This document shows positions 20,951 to 29,607 of a stretch of DNA of 64,000 nt, piece by piece. The stretch spans positions 31,443 to 95,442 of the forward strand of contig DHGT01000018.1 in the NCBI GenBank assembly GCA_002402905.1. The letters run 5' to 3'. The notes below the pieces were generated by a model. It worked only from the letters and a program-made list of their open reading frames with translations. It did no database searches and was not told where the DNA came from. Position numbers and translations under genes: made by a program. This DNA comes from Desulfatitalea sp. UBA4791. Lineage in GTDB: Bacteria; Desulfobacterota; Desulfobacteria; Desulfobacterales; Desulfosarcinaceae. Positions within the stretch are counted from its first letter, which is position 1; every line of letters starts with the position of its first letter.

Positions 20951-21760
20951 ATGAAAAACTTCACCACTCTGGTCATCCTGGCAGCACTTGCTGTAGTTTC
21001 CTGCTCGACCTTCGGCTCCCCGTCTTCTTCCCAAAAGGAGGCCGAATTGCTGGAGAACGGCTACATCGCCCTATCCGCCGGAGACTACAACACCGCCGAA
21101 CATCTCCTAAACCAGGCCCTGTACATCAATGACAAGAATCCCTATACGCTCTTGAACCTGGGCGTGGTCTACCAGGACACCCAGCGCTACAAACAAGCCC
21201 GCGATGCCTACCAGGCGGTGATCGACATGAATCCTTCGGACACGGCGGCCTCTGCCAACGTAAAGGGATACTCCGGCCGCAATCTGGTCGAGATCGCCAA
21301 GGTCAACCTGGCCAACTTGCCGCCGGCCGAAACCCAGACCCCGCCCGACGCAGATGGCGATGGGGTGCCGGACGACTCGGATTGGTGCAAGAACACCCCG
21401 CCCCGGGCGGCCGTCGATGCCAACGGCTGTTGGAACCTGACCGACATCTTCATCGTAAGCGGCGTGGAGTTGAAGCCTGACGCGCTTTCCCAACTCGACG
21501 ATGCCGTGCTGGTGTTGATGGCCAACCCGTCGCTGCGCATGGAAATCCAGGGCCACACCGACAACAGCGGCTCGGACGAGTTGAACCAGCGCCTGTCGGA
21601 AAAACGGGCAAAGGCAATCTACGACTACCTGGTCCGGAAAGGCGTGCCGGCGGACCGTCTGACCTACAAGGGATATGGGGAAAGCCGTCCCATCGCATCC
21701 AACCTCAAACCCGAAGGCCGCGAACAGAACCGTCGCATCGAATTGGTCCCGTTGCCATGA
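20951..21760 (+). CDS. OmpA-family lipoprotein with TPR and calcium-binding linker
   Basis: Predicted outer-membrane-anchored peptidoglycan-binding lipoprotein of 269 residues. The signal peptide ends in the lipobox VVSC with Cys18. TPR-like helices follow (LLNQALYINDKNPYTLLNLG), then a thrombospondin-type calcium motif (DADGDGVPDDSDWC). The C-terminal OmpA domain has IQGHTDNSGS, the peptidoglycan-contact block, and REQNRRIEL. The ATG at 20951 is preceded by AGGAG with good spacing and begins a proper lipoprotein signal. It is probably monocistronic. Confidence 0.9.
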   Translation: MKNFTTLVILAALAVVSCSTFGSPSSSQKEAELLENGYIALSAGDYNTAEHLLNQALYINDKNPYTLLNLGVVYQDTQRYKQARDAYQAVIDMNPSDTAASANVKGYSGRNLVEIAKVNLANLPPAETQTPPDADGDGVPDDSDWCKNTPPRAAVDANGCWNLTDIFIVSGVELKPDALSQLDDAVLVLMANPSLRMEIQGHTDNSGSDELNQRLSEKRAKAIYDYLVRKGVPADRLTYKGYGESRPIASNLKPEGREQNRRIELVPLP

Positions 21761-21767
21761 CTCAATA

Positions 21768-21824
21768 TTGAAGGCAGCGTAAAAAGTCGTAGAGGCGTCA
21801 TCCCGGCGGTTTTATCGTCACCCC
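21768..21824. repeat. Palindromic repeat fragment
   Basis: Only the GTAAAAAGTCGTAGAGGCGTC end and a broken palindrome remain. Confidence 0.6.
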
Positions 21825-23158
21825 ACCACATACCCTCTCTGTTCCAGCGCCGCCGCCAGCGCCGACCGCGCATCATCTTCTCCATGCACCAACCGGATCA
21901 TCTTCGGCCGTCCGCCCATTGCCCCCACCCAATCCAGCAAGCCCCTTTGATCGGCATGGGCCGAATAGCCGCTCAAGACATGCACACCGGCGCGCACCCG
22001 GCGCTCCACCCCGTCCAGCACCACCGTGCCATGGCTTTCGGCCTGCGCCTGAATGCATCTGCCCGGCGTTCCCTTTGCCGTATACCCCACAAAGACAATA
22101 TCGTTCCGCGGCTCCTCGATCCCGTGCACCAGATGATCCACAATGCGCCCGCCCGCACACATTCCGCTGCCGGCGATAATGATCACCGGGCCATCGACCC
22201 CCAGCAACTGCTCATGCTGGTAATGCCTGGGCACGGCAAACAACCTGTCAAAATCCAGCGGATCTTCCCCGCCCATCAACAGCGCCCGCGCCTCCTCGTC
22301 CCAATAGGCGTGAAGCCCGGAATAGATCTGCGTGATATCCAGCCCCAGGGGCGAATCCAGGAAAACCGGCGGGTGGGCTTCGCCACGCAGCTGCGGATAC
22401 ATCTCCCGATACGCGTCGTCGGAAAAGATCCTGTCCAACTCGTACAAAACCTCCTGGGTGCGTCCCAGCGCAAACGCCGGGATGAACACCTTGCCCCCGT
22501 CGGCCAGGCAATGCGCGAGAACGCCCGCCAATTGCCGGACCCGCTGCCTCCGGTCCCCGTGCAGCCGATTGCCGTAAGTGGATTCGAGAATTAAAAAGTC
22601 CGCCGGGTCGGCTGCCTCCGGATCCGGCAACAGCGGTGTGTCCCGGTTCCCCAGATCCCCGGAAAACAGGATGGAGAACCCATCGCGGGCACTCTCCAAC
22701 CGAATGAAACAGGAACCGAGAATATGCCCGGCCCGTCCGAGCTTGAATGAAATGCCCCGCTTCAAATCAAACGTTGGACCGCATTCGAAACCCCACGACA
22801 AATCGTCGATCCGGCGCGTAACATCCTGCCGGGCATCGTCCGACAGGTGCTCGAAGCGCATGGCATCGTTCAGCATGGGAACGATCAGCGCCTGGGTCGG
22901 ATGCGTGCAGATGATCTCTCCCCCAAACCCATCGGCGATCAAACGGGGCAGCATCCCGATGTGATCCACATGGGCATGCGTGAGAAAAATGAAATCCAGC
23001 TCCGAAGCCCGCACCGGCCACTGCGACGGATCCACCCCGCGATCCTCGCCCTGGGTCATGCCGCAGTCCACGAGGATGTTCAGCCCCTGCAGCTGCATGA
23101 AATGGCACGAGCCCGTCACACACTTCTCTCCCCCCAGATGGACCACCGGAAATTTCAT
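21818..23158 (-). CDS. Metallo-beta-lactamase/beta-CASP RNase-like protein
   Basis: 446-residue cytosolic protein of the MBL-fold family with a C-terminal RMMBL-type (RNA-specificity) segment. The metal motif FLTHAHVDHIG (HxHxDH) and LESTYGNRLHGDR are followed by the beta-CASP region with IIIAGSGMCAGGR and VFVGYTAKGTPG. The end has VLSGYSAHADQRGLL and RLVHGE. These features match the bacterial YSH1/CPSF-like group, predicted to act on RNA. GGAGG lies four bases before the ATG. There is no operon partner. Confidence 0.9.
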   Translation of the reverse strand: MKFPVVHLGGEKCVTGSCHFMQLQGLNILVDCGMTQGEDRGVDPSQWPVRASELDFIFLTHAHVDHIGMLPRLIADGFGGEIICTHPTQALIVPMLNDAMRFEHLSDDARQDVTRRIDDLSWGFECGPTFDLKRGISFKLGRAGHILGSCFIRLESARDGFSILFSGDLGNRDTPLLPDPEAADPADFLILESTYGNRLHGDRRQRVRQLAGVLAHCLADGGKVFIPAFALGRTQEVLYELDRIFSDDAYREMYPQLRGEAHPPVFLDSPLGLDITQIYSGLHAYWDEEARALLMGGEDPLDFDRLFAVPRHYQHEQLLGVDGPVIIIAGSGMCAGGRIVDHLVHGIEEPRNDIVFVGYTAKGTPGRCIQAQAESHGTVVLDGVERRVRAGVHVLSGYSAHADQRGLLDWVGAMGGRPKMIRLVHGEDDARSALAAALEQRGYVVG

Positions 23159-23295
23159 TTCGCCTCCATTTCAAATGAATCAAGTGTACATTTTTTGTCA
23201 CGAAGAGTGATATTTTTGGCATCACCCGCTTTGACAAACGCCGCACCGTTCCTTCGGAATCCTCGGAAAACGGGCATTTTGCCGGACCCTCATCG
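23159..23295. other. Short gene-free divergent spacer
   Basis: It separates the beta-CASP gene from the regulatory block of the subtilase. Nothing recognisable apart from AT-rich sequence was seen. Confidence 0.4.
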
Positions 23296-23313
23296 TTGGC
23301 GCGATTGTTGCTC
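23296..23313 (+). promoter_or_regulatory. Sigma-54 promoter
   Basis: TTGGCGCGATTGTTGCTC matches the RpoN consensus closely: -24 TGGCGCG and -12 TTGCT with GG-N10-GC spacing. It lies about 80 bases upstream of the riboswitch and about 230 bases upstream of the subtilase start. Confidence 0.7.
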
Positions 23314-23390
23314 AAAACAAAGATCGAGTTGCTCTTCGAAAAAATGAATTGACGGAGATTGGTCAATTCGGGGGGTCGATAACCTTCAGA

Positions 23391-23508
23391 TTGTTTTCGA
23401 AAGGGTAAACCGTGGGTAACCACGGGGCACAAAACCACGGGTCCAAGGAAAACGGACGGCCGGGTTGCCGAAGAAACAAGTCCAGTTATTTAATGAATGG
23501 CTTGTTTC
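23391..23508 (+). ncRNA. Probable cyclic di-GMP-I (GEMM) riboswitch with alternative hairpin
   Basis: The core elements of the GEMM aptamer are visible in order. AGGGTAAACC is followed by a P2 helix CCGTGG/CCACGG closed by a GTAA tetraloop, then GGGGCACAAAACC, a short P3 (GTCC/GGAC), and the closing GGCCGGGTTGCCG. P1 can form between TTGTTTTCG (23391-23399) and CGAAGAAACAA (23469-23479). The P1 3' strand is also the left arm of a hairpin GAAACAAG (23473-23480)/CTTGTTTC (23501-23508), so the two structures exclude each other. No T run follows the hairpin. Known GEMM RNAs bind c-di-GMP, and a subclass binds cGAMP. Ligand choice needs an alignment. Confidence 0.75.
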
Positions 23509-23542
23509 CGGTCAAGACCTAATTGAAGAATGGAGACAGGCC

Positions 23543-25345
23543 ATGCAAGAACGAAAGAAACATTTTTTACACGCAGTCACAACGGTTATTCTGACACTGA
23601 CCCTTGGCCTCACGGGAGTTGGTATGAGTTGGGCGCAAAAAGCAAACAAGTTCGTGCCCGATGACCTCCTTGTGCAGATCAAATCCGGCACTTCCAAGGC
23701 CGACATCGACAGCCTGCTGAAATCCCACGGCGCCAAAACTGCAGACGAAATCGAAAAGCTCAAAATCAGGAGGGTCAAAGTACCGGCGCATGCGCTCGAA
23801 AAGGTCAAAGCAGCCCTGGCCAGGAACCCGAACGTCAATTTCGTGGAAAACAACTATATCGCCGAGGCGGGCTTCGAACCAAACGACGACAAGTACCCAT
23901 CCCAGTGGCACCTGCCGAAAATTTCGGCGCCCGGTGCATGGGATTTCGAAACCGGCGCCACGACGACGCCCATCGCTATTATCGACTCCGGTGTGGACCC
24001 CACCCACCCCGACCTTGCCTACAAACTTATTGACGGCTACAATTTTATCGGCAACAACACGGACACTCATGATGTGCGAGGCCATGGCACGGCCGTTGCT
24101 GGCGCCGCCGCCGCCATGACCGACAATGTGGCCGGGGTTGCCGGGGTCGTCTGGGACAGCCCCATCATGCCCCTGGTCGTCCTGAATGCCGATGACTGGG
24201 CCTCTTACTACGATATCGCTCGCGCCATCACTTTCGCCGCCGATAAAGGGGTCCGGGTCATGAACATCAGCATCGGCGGCTCGAGCAGTTCCACCACCCT
24301 CCAGAATGCCGTCAATTATGCCTGGAACAAAGGCGCCGTCATCTTCGCCTGCGCCCAGAACTACGCCACCAGCACCCCCTACTATCCAGCCGCCTGCGCC
24401 AATGTGGTAGCCGTCTCGGCAACCACCTCAACCGACACCCGGGCCAGTTTTTCCAACTACGGGGACTGGGTCGACATCGCGGCCCCTGGGGTTTCCATTC
24501 TCACGACCAACAACGGCGGCAGCTACGGCAGCTGGAGCGGAACCTCCTTTTCATCGCCCATTGCCGCTGGTGTCGCCGCCCTGATCCTGTCGGCAAACCC
24601 ATCCTTGACCAACGCCCAGGTCGTGGACATCATCACCCGCAATGCGGATGACTTAGGCACGGCAGGTTTCGACCCTTACTTTGGGTATGGCCGGATCAAT
24701 GCCCACCTGTGCCTCGCAGCGGCCGTGGCATCTGCGCCCGAAACCGATGCCACCGCGCCTTCAGTCACTATCATGACCCCATCCGATGGGGCAACGGTCA
24801 GTGGAGGGGTCTCCGTGGAGGTCCAGGCGATGGACGATGGTGGTATCGATCGGGTCGACCTTTACCTCGATGGGGCCCTCCTGGCCACCGACAACGCCGC
24901 GCCCCATCAGTTCTACTGGGACACCACCTCCTATGCCGACGCCACTTACGAACTTCTGGCCATCGCCTATGACGGTTCCAACAATGAGGGCAAAAGCGCT
25001 TATGTTATCGTAATTTTGCACAACGAGATTATTAACGAGGAGGTTGCGCCAGAGGAACCCGTTGACGTTGACGTGACGGCACCGGTGGTGACCATCACCT
25101 CGCCCCGGGACGGCGCCTATATTTCCGACAAGGAGATCATCAACGCCGTTGCCTCGGACAGCGACGGTATCAGGTCCATGGAACTCTATCTTGATGGGAA
25201 CCTTCTAAGGGCAGCGGATTACAAAAGCACGCTGGCAGTGAATTGGAACACCCGCAAGGAATCGGCAGGCGCCCACACTCTTCTGGTCAGGGCCATCGAT
25301 GCGGCAGGCAATACCGGCGAACAGACCATCACCGTGTTCAAATAA
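23543..25345 (+). CDS. Secreted subtilisin-like serine protease (S8) with two Ig-like domains
   Basis: The 600-residue export precursor has a signal peptide after MQERKKHFL and an inhibitor-like prodomain (VPDDLLVQIKSG...). The S8 catalytic domain carries Asp148 (AIIDSGVDPTHPDL), His181 (RGHGTAVAG) and Ser335 (GTSFSSPIAAG), so it should be active. Two Ig-like domains of the Big type follow (DATAPSVTIMTPSDGATV and DVTAPVVTITSPRDGAY). The ATG at 23543 is preferred because GGAGA lies seven bases upstream; an in-frame TTG at 23465 would lie inside the riboswitch. A sigma-54 promoter and the riboswitch suggest control of this exoprotease by RpoN and c-di-GMP. Confidence 0.93.
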   Translation: MQERKKHFLHAVTTVILTLTLGLTGVGMSWAQKANKFVPDDLLVQIKSGTSKADIDSLLKSHGAKTADEIEKLKIRRVKVPAHALEKVKAALARNPNVNFVENNYIAEAGFEPNDDKYPSQWHLPKISAPGAWDFETGATTTPIAIIDSGVDPTHPDLAYKLIDGYNFIGNNTDTHDVRGHGTAVAGAAAAMTDNVAGVAGVVWDSPIMPLVVLNADDWASYYDIARAITFAADKGVRVMNISIGGSSSSTTLQNAVNYAWNKGAVIFACAQNYATSTPYYPAACANVVAVSATTSTDTRASFSNYGDWVDIAAPGVSILTTNNGGSYGSWSGTSFSSPIAAGVAALILSANPSLTNAQVVDIITRNADDLGTAGFDPYFGYGRINAHLCLAAAVASAPETDATAPSVTIMTPSDGATVSGGVSVEVQAMDDGGIDRVDLYLDGALLATDNAAPHQFYWDTTSYADATYELLAIAYDGSNNEGKSAYVIVILHNEIINEEVAPEEPVDVDVTAPVVTITSPRDGAYISDKEIINAVASDSDGIRSMELYLDGNLLRAADYKSTLAVNWNTRKESAGAHTLLVRAIDAAGNTGEQTITVFK

Positions 25346-25443
25346 GCCACTCAACTGGGTGCTGCGGTACAAAAAAAGCGGGGGGTGATATTTCACCCCC
25401 CCCCACTTCAAGAATATTTTATAGTATTCGGCTGTCTTTATTG

Positions 25444-25516
25444 GATCCCAACTGGATCCCGGCGTTCGCCGGAATGACGGTAACACCGAATTCCTGGCTT
25501 TTTACGAGTCTCTCAT
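25444..25516. repeat. Palindromic repeat half copy
   Basis: CTGGATCCCGGCGTTCGCCGG and the GCTTTTTACGAG end are present; the first half is missing. Confidence 0.8.
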
Positions 25517-25519
25517 CTT

Positions 25520-26236
25520 TTATCGCACGAACTTCTTACGAAAAACCCCAGCCATACCGATCAAGCCGAAACCGAGCAACAGCATCGTCCCCGGTTCAGG
25601 AACCGGGTCCCCTCCACCGCCGCCGCCGTTGTCGTCACCTTCCAATTTGAGACTTCCCTCGCCATCCAACCCTACATTTTGCATTCTAACAAAAGGACTA
25701 AAAGCATCTGATGTGTTTAATATGGGTACCATATTAAAATTAAGTGTCAGAATTGCTTCAGTGTAGAAATTTGGAAGAGCACCCTCGCCACCCTCAATCG
25801 CTGGATTGTAAAGCGCACCCTGAACTCCCCCGTCTGTATTAGGTATGTATTCAATCTTAATGCCGTCAATACCTTGATTAGGATCCGTCTGTACAAATAA
25901 ATTCCAATCCTCTGTTCCATCTGGGTCTATTTCAACAAAATTATTTGATGTGTCATGAGCCCACAATTCCCATGAAACAAGTGTGAGATCGCTCGGATCC
26001 AAATCAAAACCGAAACTTGTGATACCCGGCGAATTAACCCCCGTTCCATCGTATAATGTCGTCGGACTTGTATTGTCCAGATAGGCTGTGAGAGTAGAAC
26101 CCGCAATGATAACATCCATTTCGGCAGTACCATAACCTCCTTCATCGGACTCCGGCCCAAAATAGAATAAGACCGCATGGGCACCAGACGGCACCGTGAA
26201 CATTAAAATCAACAACAACAGTAAAAATCTTTTCAT
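25520..26236 (-). CDS. PEP-CTERM sorting domain protein
   Basis: Exported protein of 238 residues with a signal peptide (MKRFLLLLLILMFTVPSGAHA) and a C-terminal PEP-CTERM signal: VPEPGTMLLLGFGLIGMAG followed by basic FRKKFVR. A Gly-rich linker precedes the signal. PEP-CTERM proteins are cut and re-anchored by exosortase and usually belong to extracellular matrix. The body shows no known domain. The body DNA is AT-rich, while the tail DNA (about 25524-25640) is GC-rich like the rest of the genome. A sigma-54 candidate lies about 200 bases upstream. Confidence 0.9.
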   Translation of the reverse strand: MKRFLLLLLILMFTVPSGAHAVLFYFGPESDEGGYGTAEMDVIIAGSTLTAYLDNTSPTTLYDGTGVNSPGITSFGFDLDPSDLTLVSWELWAHDTSNNFVEIDPDGTEDWNLFVQTDPNQGIDGIKIEYIPNTDGGVQGALYNPAIEGGEGALPNFYTEAILTLNFNMVPILNTSDAFSPFVRMQNVGLDGEGSLKLEGDDNGGGGGGDPVPEPGTMLLLGFGLIGMAGVFRKKFVR

Positions 26237-26433
26237 TTAGCCTCCCCCCAAATTGAAATCATATCCAAAATTATTATGCCACCCCTCCCGATTGTACCCG
26301 ATTCGAGTCCTCCAAGCACCTCCTTCCCTTAAAAGTTTTAATGAAGTGTGTTCTTATTCTTGATTGCCTTTTAAACAAGAGCGACTTAACTATATGAAGC
26401 GGCTTACCCAAAAAACACGTCAAGCATTGCTTC

Positions 26434-26450
26434 AGCAATTTCAGCGCCAA
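26434..26450 (-). promoter_or_regulatory. Sigma-54 promoter
   Basis: On the minus strand TTGGCGCTGAAATTGCT gives -24 TGGCGC and -12 TTGCT with GG-N10-GC spacing. It is oriented toward the PEP-CTERM gene whose start is about 200 bases downstream. Confidence 0.65.
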
Positions 26451-26615
26451 AATTAACCTTACGACGCTAAAATTTTATATCAAATTTTTCAATCGGTTAG
26501 TTTGCCATAAAATTATTACCACCCGTCCGATATGAAAATCACAACCCAAAACATATGTAATTTTCTTCATAGGACTTACACATTTTTCTGGTTCGCCGAT
26601 TCAAAACTAACGGCT

Positions 26616-26778
26616 TCGTAAAACCTCCCGCATCAGGTTTTACCGTCATCCCGGCGAAGTTAAGAATCTTGTATTATTAATATCTTCTGGATGCCGGATC
26701 GAGTCCGGCATGACGCCTCGCCTCAACACCGGACCGACGCCTGCACCGGGCCACGACCCGGGGTCCGGCATGACGCAC
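26616..26778. repeat. Degenerate palindromic repeat
   Basis: Reverse copy with a decayed first palindrome and an expanded second one (CACGACCCGGGGTCCGGCAT). Confidence 0.75.
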
Positions 26779-26917
26779 CGGTGTCGTTTTCGGGATTATC
26801 AAAACCGGTCACATAATGGGGGGCTGGTGCTGTAGTTCGATCTGCGGGACGCGCAACGCTCTTGAGTTAAGGACCTTCCTATGTTACGAAAATTTAAAAT
26901 GATCATGGAGCGTTAAA

Positions 26918-28018
26918 ATGTACGAATCCTATTACGGCCTGAAGGGCAAGCCTTTCGACATCAGGCCCGATCCCAATTTCCTTTACTTGAGTCCCAAGCA
27001 CGAGGCGGCCCTGACCTATCTGGAATACGGGCTGATGGACAATATCGGCACCGTGCTGCTGACCGGCGAGGTCGGCACAGGGAAAACCACGCTCCTGAGA
27101 TACGCCGTCAACCACTACTGCAAGCAGCTGCTGACGGCGGTCATCTACAATACCAACCTCACGCCGGATCAGCTGATCGAGGCCATCCTGGACGCCTACG
27201 GACTCGATTACATCCACGGCGACAAGGCCAAAAACCTGGCCAAACTCAATTCGTTTCTGCAAAATCAGGCTCGCAAAAAGAGACGCGTATTGCTGATCAT
27301 TGACGAAGCCCAGAATCTTTCGTTTGAAACCCTGGAGGAAGTGCGCATGCTGGGCAACATTCAGAATGACGACATCATGCTGCTTCAAATCATGCTCGTC
27401 GGCCAACCCGAATTGCGCTTTCGCCTTAAAAGACCGGAGTTCCTTCAGTTCGCGCAACGCATTTCAGTGAACTACCACATACCGGCATTGGATAAGGCCG
27501 AGACAATGGCTTACATCGCCCATCGCATCCAGCAAGCCGGGGGAAACCCCAAACTCTTCACTCAGAAGGCCCTGGAAAAAATTTACGAACACACCAAAGG
27601 CATACCACGCAATATCAACGTGCTCTGCGACTATGCCCTGGTCTATGGGTTCGGCAACGAGCTTGAGACTGTCGATGTCGATATCATCGAGCAGGTGCTG
27701 AGGGAAAAAAACGATGTGGGGCTGGTCTTTATAGAAGCTACAGTTATGAACACGGCTGGCGCAACGCCCGACAAAACGGCACATAGAGGCAATGGCGACA
27801 ACTCCAACAGCCGGCTCGACCGGATCGAGGGCGACCTGAACCGCATCGATCAGTCTTTCCGGACTGAAATATCCAACCTCAGGGCCCAAATCGACAAGAT
27901 CCGGCAGGACGTCACCAATTCGCTTACCAAACTGTACATGTTCGAGAGAAAACGCAACGAAGAACTTACCCGAAAATACACAGACCTGAAGAATAAAACC
28001 GGCTCGGAAGCCAATTGA
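26918..28018 (+). CDS. XrtA/PEP-CTERM-system-associated AAA ATPase (ExeA-like)
   Basis: The 366-residue cytosolic ATPase begins with MYESYYGLKGKPFDIRPDP, typical of the ExeA/GspA-like ATPases of PEP-CTERM exopolysaccharide loci. Walker A is GEVGTGKTT (residues 50-58) and Walker B is VLLIIDEAQ (about 124-131). The C-terminal part from about residue 290 is a predicted coiled coil (SRLDRIEGDLNRIDQSF), which could mediate assembly. GGAG precedes the ATG. Related proteins are thought to support EPS export or envelope assembly; the exact role here is inferred. Confidence 0.85.
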   Translation: MYESYYGLKGKPFDIRPDPNFLYLSPKHEAALTYLEYGLMDNIGTVLLTGEVGTGKTTLLRYAVNHYCKQLLTAVIYNTNLTPDQLIEAILDAYGLDYIHGDKAKNLAKLNSFLQNQARKKRRVLLIIDEAQNLSFETLEEVRMLGNIQNDDIMLLQIMLVGQPELRFRLKRPEFLQFAQRISVNYHIPALDKAETMAYIAHRIQQAGGNPKLFTQKALEKIYEHTKGIPRNINVLCDYALVYGFGNELETVDVDIIEQVLREKNDVGLVFIEATVMNTAGATPDKTAHRGNGDNSNSRLDRIEGDLNRIDQSFRTEISNLRAQIDKIRQDVTNSLTKLYMFERKRNEELTRKYTDLKNKTGSEAN

Positions 28019-28021
28019 GGC

Positions 28022-28102
28022 GGCGGGACCCAGAATTTCAACGGGTTCTGGATGCCGGATCGAGTCCGGCATGACACCTCTGGGACTTTTACGATTTCAC
28101 CA
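28022..28102. repeat. Palindromic repeat half copy
   Basis: GGTTCTGGATGCCGGATCGA followed by GTCCGGCATGACACCTCTGG. Confidence 0.75.
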
Positions 28103-28111
28103 GAATCGGAT

Positions 28112-29524
28112 TCACATTCGGAAGGGCTGCGGCGTGGTGGCTGTGAAACGCAGCATGCCGCTGTTTTCAACATAGTCCCTGCTGTGCAACTCCGACTCGA
28201 CGGCCCGGAGATTGTATTCGAGCTGCACGGACAGCCAGGTAAAGAGCCTGTAGGCGACATAAGCGCGCGCCCGGCCGATATCATCTTTGAATTCAGGTGA
28301 CTGATCCTGATATTCGATTCGCCGCGCCATCAGATCGATACCGCCGTACAACCGCTCGTAAAAATCATATTGCCCATCGATGCGGGCAAAGTAATAGGTG
28401 TAAAATCCAAGGTTTTCCGCCGTGGCGGACGTGGTTTCATAACCGCCGCCCGTAGAGATGCCCATGCGCCCGCGCTTGAACTGTTTCGTGTAGTCGATGG
28501 TGACCGGCACGCCATCCACATTTTTCCCATCGTCGTAATCGCGAATGAAGTAGTTGACCGCCATTTGGAGGGTGGAGGTGCTGTCTATGTCGTAGGTAAA
28601 CCCGGCGCCCATGTCGTAGACATCGAAATCCTCGCTGTTTTCATCGTACGTTTGCGCGGTGTAACCGAAGTTTACGAAACTGGTCAGATGCCGGGAGAAC
28701 CGGCGGTTGACTTGCATCGTGCCGGACCAGTTGTAGAAATCTTCGGATGTATCGTAATCAGTCTGACGATACACCGCCTTCGCCTCTATGCCCCAGCGGG
28801 GACCAAACCAATAGATGATCTCCGCTGCAGGGCTCATGGTCGCACTATCTTCCAATGTGGGATCTTCGTTTTCCAGGAAGCTATGGGTGTAGGAAAGCGA
28901 GAACTGGTTGTCTCTTCCAAATTCCTGGACATAACTAGCCGAGGTGGTGTGGCGATCGTATGGCGCCTGCCCCCTGCGAAGGGTGTAGTCTTCGTCAGAG
29001 AAAAGATTCTCGGTCCTGAGGTAGGTGTGACTGACCTGGAAGTTCGCGGTCCGGCTCAATTGGGTAAACAACCTGCCGTTGGCCGCATGCTGCCAATAAT
29101 CGTCCCGCGTCTCTTTTTCATAGTGGGCGTAGGAAGGATCGTACGAGAGGGACAATTCAGTGTGCCGACCGACGAGGCTTAGCGTCATCCCCGGAGAGAC
29201 GGAATATATAAAGTCTTCCTCGGTATCCTTGTGGGTCAGAAAAACATTGTCGGTGTATTCCACACCGGCCGACACCCTTGGCTGAAATCTGATCTCCGCG
29301 GCACTTTCTACGGTCAAACCGGACATGCTTCCCAAAAGGACCAGAACGAGCCCATATGCAGAAGGCCTTCCAATGGAGCGATAAATTCGACCGCACAGCA
29401 CATAAAGAAAGCCACTCACGCGGTGGCGTGTTGCCTGCCACGGGCTCGGTAGAGAACTTTGGGTAGGTAACGACGTATCAGAGGTGTCATTGAACTTCCG
29501 GTAAGAAATATGCCTTTCTGCCAT
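28112..29524 (-). CDS. Outer-membrane beta-barrel protein of the EPS/PEP-CTERM locus
   Basis: The 470-residue product has an N-terminal extension, then a hydrophobic signal segment around residues 57-75 (YGLVLVLLGSMSGLTV). A long series of alternating amphipathic strands follows (FQPRVSAGVEYTDNVFLTH, SLSYDPSYAHYEK and similar), ending in an aromatic-terminated strand. This matches the beta-barrel family (BBP2-like) that accompanies exosortase-type EPS clusters. The likely role is outer-membrane passage or anchoring of polysaccharide. It lies 83 bases downstream of the Wza-like gene in the same direction. The start is uncertain because of the long pre-signal region. Confidence 0.75.
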   Translation of the reverse strand: MAERHISYRKFNDTSDTSLPTQSSLPSPWQATRHRVSGFLYVLCGRIYRSIGRPSAYGLVLVLLGSMSGLTVESAAEIRFQPRVSAGVEYTDNVFLTHKDTEEDFIYSVSPGMTLSLVGRHTELSLSYDPSYAHYEKETRDDYWQHAANGRLFTQLSRTANFQVSHTYLRTENLFSDEDYTLRRGQAPYDRHTTSASYVQEFGRDNQFSLSYTHSFLENEDPTLEDSATMSPAAEIIYWFGPRWGIEAKAVYRQTDYDTSEDFYNWSGTMQVNRRFSRHLTSFVNFGYTAQTYDENSEDFDVYDMGAGFTYDIDSTSTLQMAVNYFIRDYDDGKNVDGVPVTIDYTKQFKRGRMGISTGGGYETTSATAENLGFYTYYFARIDGQYDFYERLYGGIDLMARRIEYQDQSPEFKDDIGRARAYVAYRLFTWLSVQLEYNLRAVESELHSRDYVENSGMLRFTATTPQPFRM

Positions 29525-29607
29525 CTCCCGCCCCTATGTTGGTGTGCTTTTCTCAAAAATCGCCGCATTCAATCCTTCGGCATGATACCCGGCCTCGCGA
29601 GCTCAGT

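Larger units (their letters stand above)
26237..26917. other. Gene-free 680-base spacer
   Basis: It contains the sigma-54 candidate at 26434-26450, an AT-rich stretch, and a degenerate palindromic repeat at 26616-26778. Two similar AT-rich segments ending in CCACCC..TCCGAT-like sequence occur near 26268-26293 and 26510-26533. No gene is supported. Confidence 0.5.

Noticed and set aside
23465..23542. TTG start giving the subtilase 26 more residues
   Set aside because: It would lie inside the riboswitch, has no ribosome binding site, and delays the signal peptide.
26921..27457. Minus-strand 184-codon frame over the ATPase gene
   Set aside because: Antisense shadow of the ATPase gene with its Walker motifs on the plus strand.
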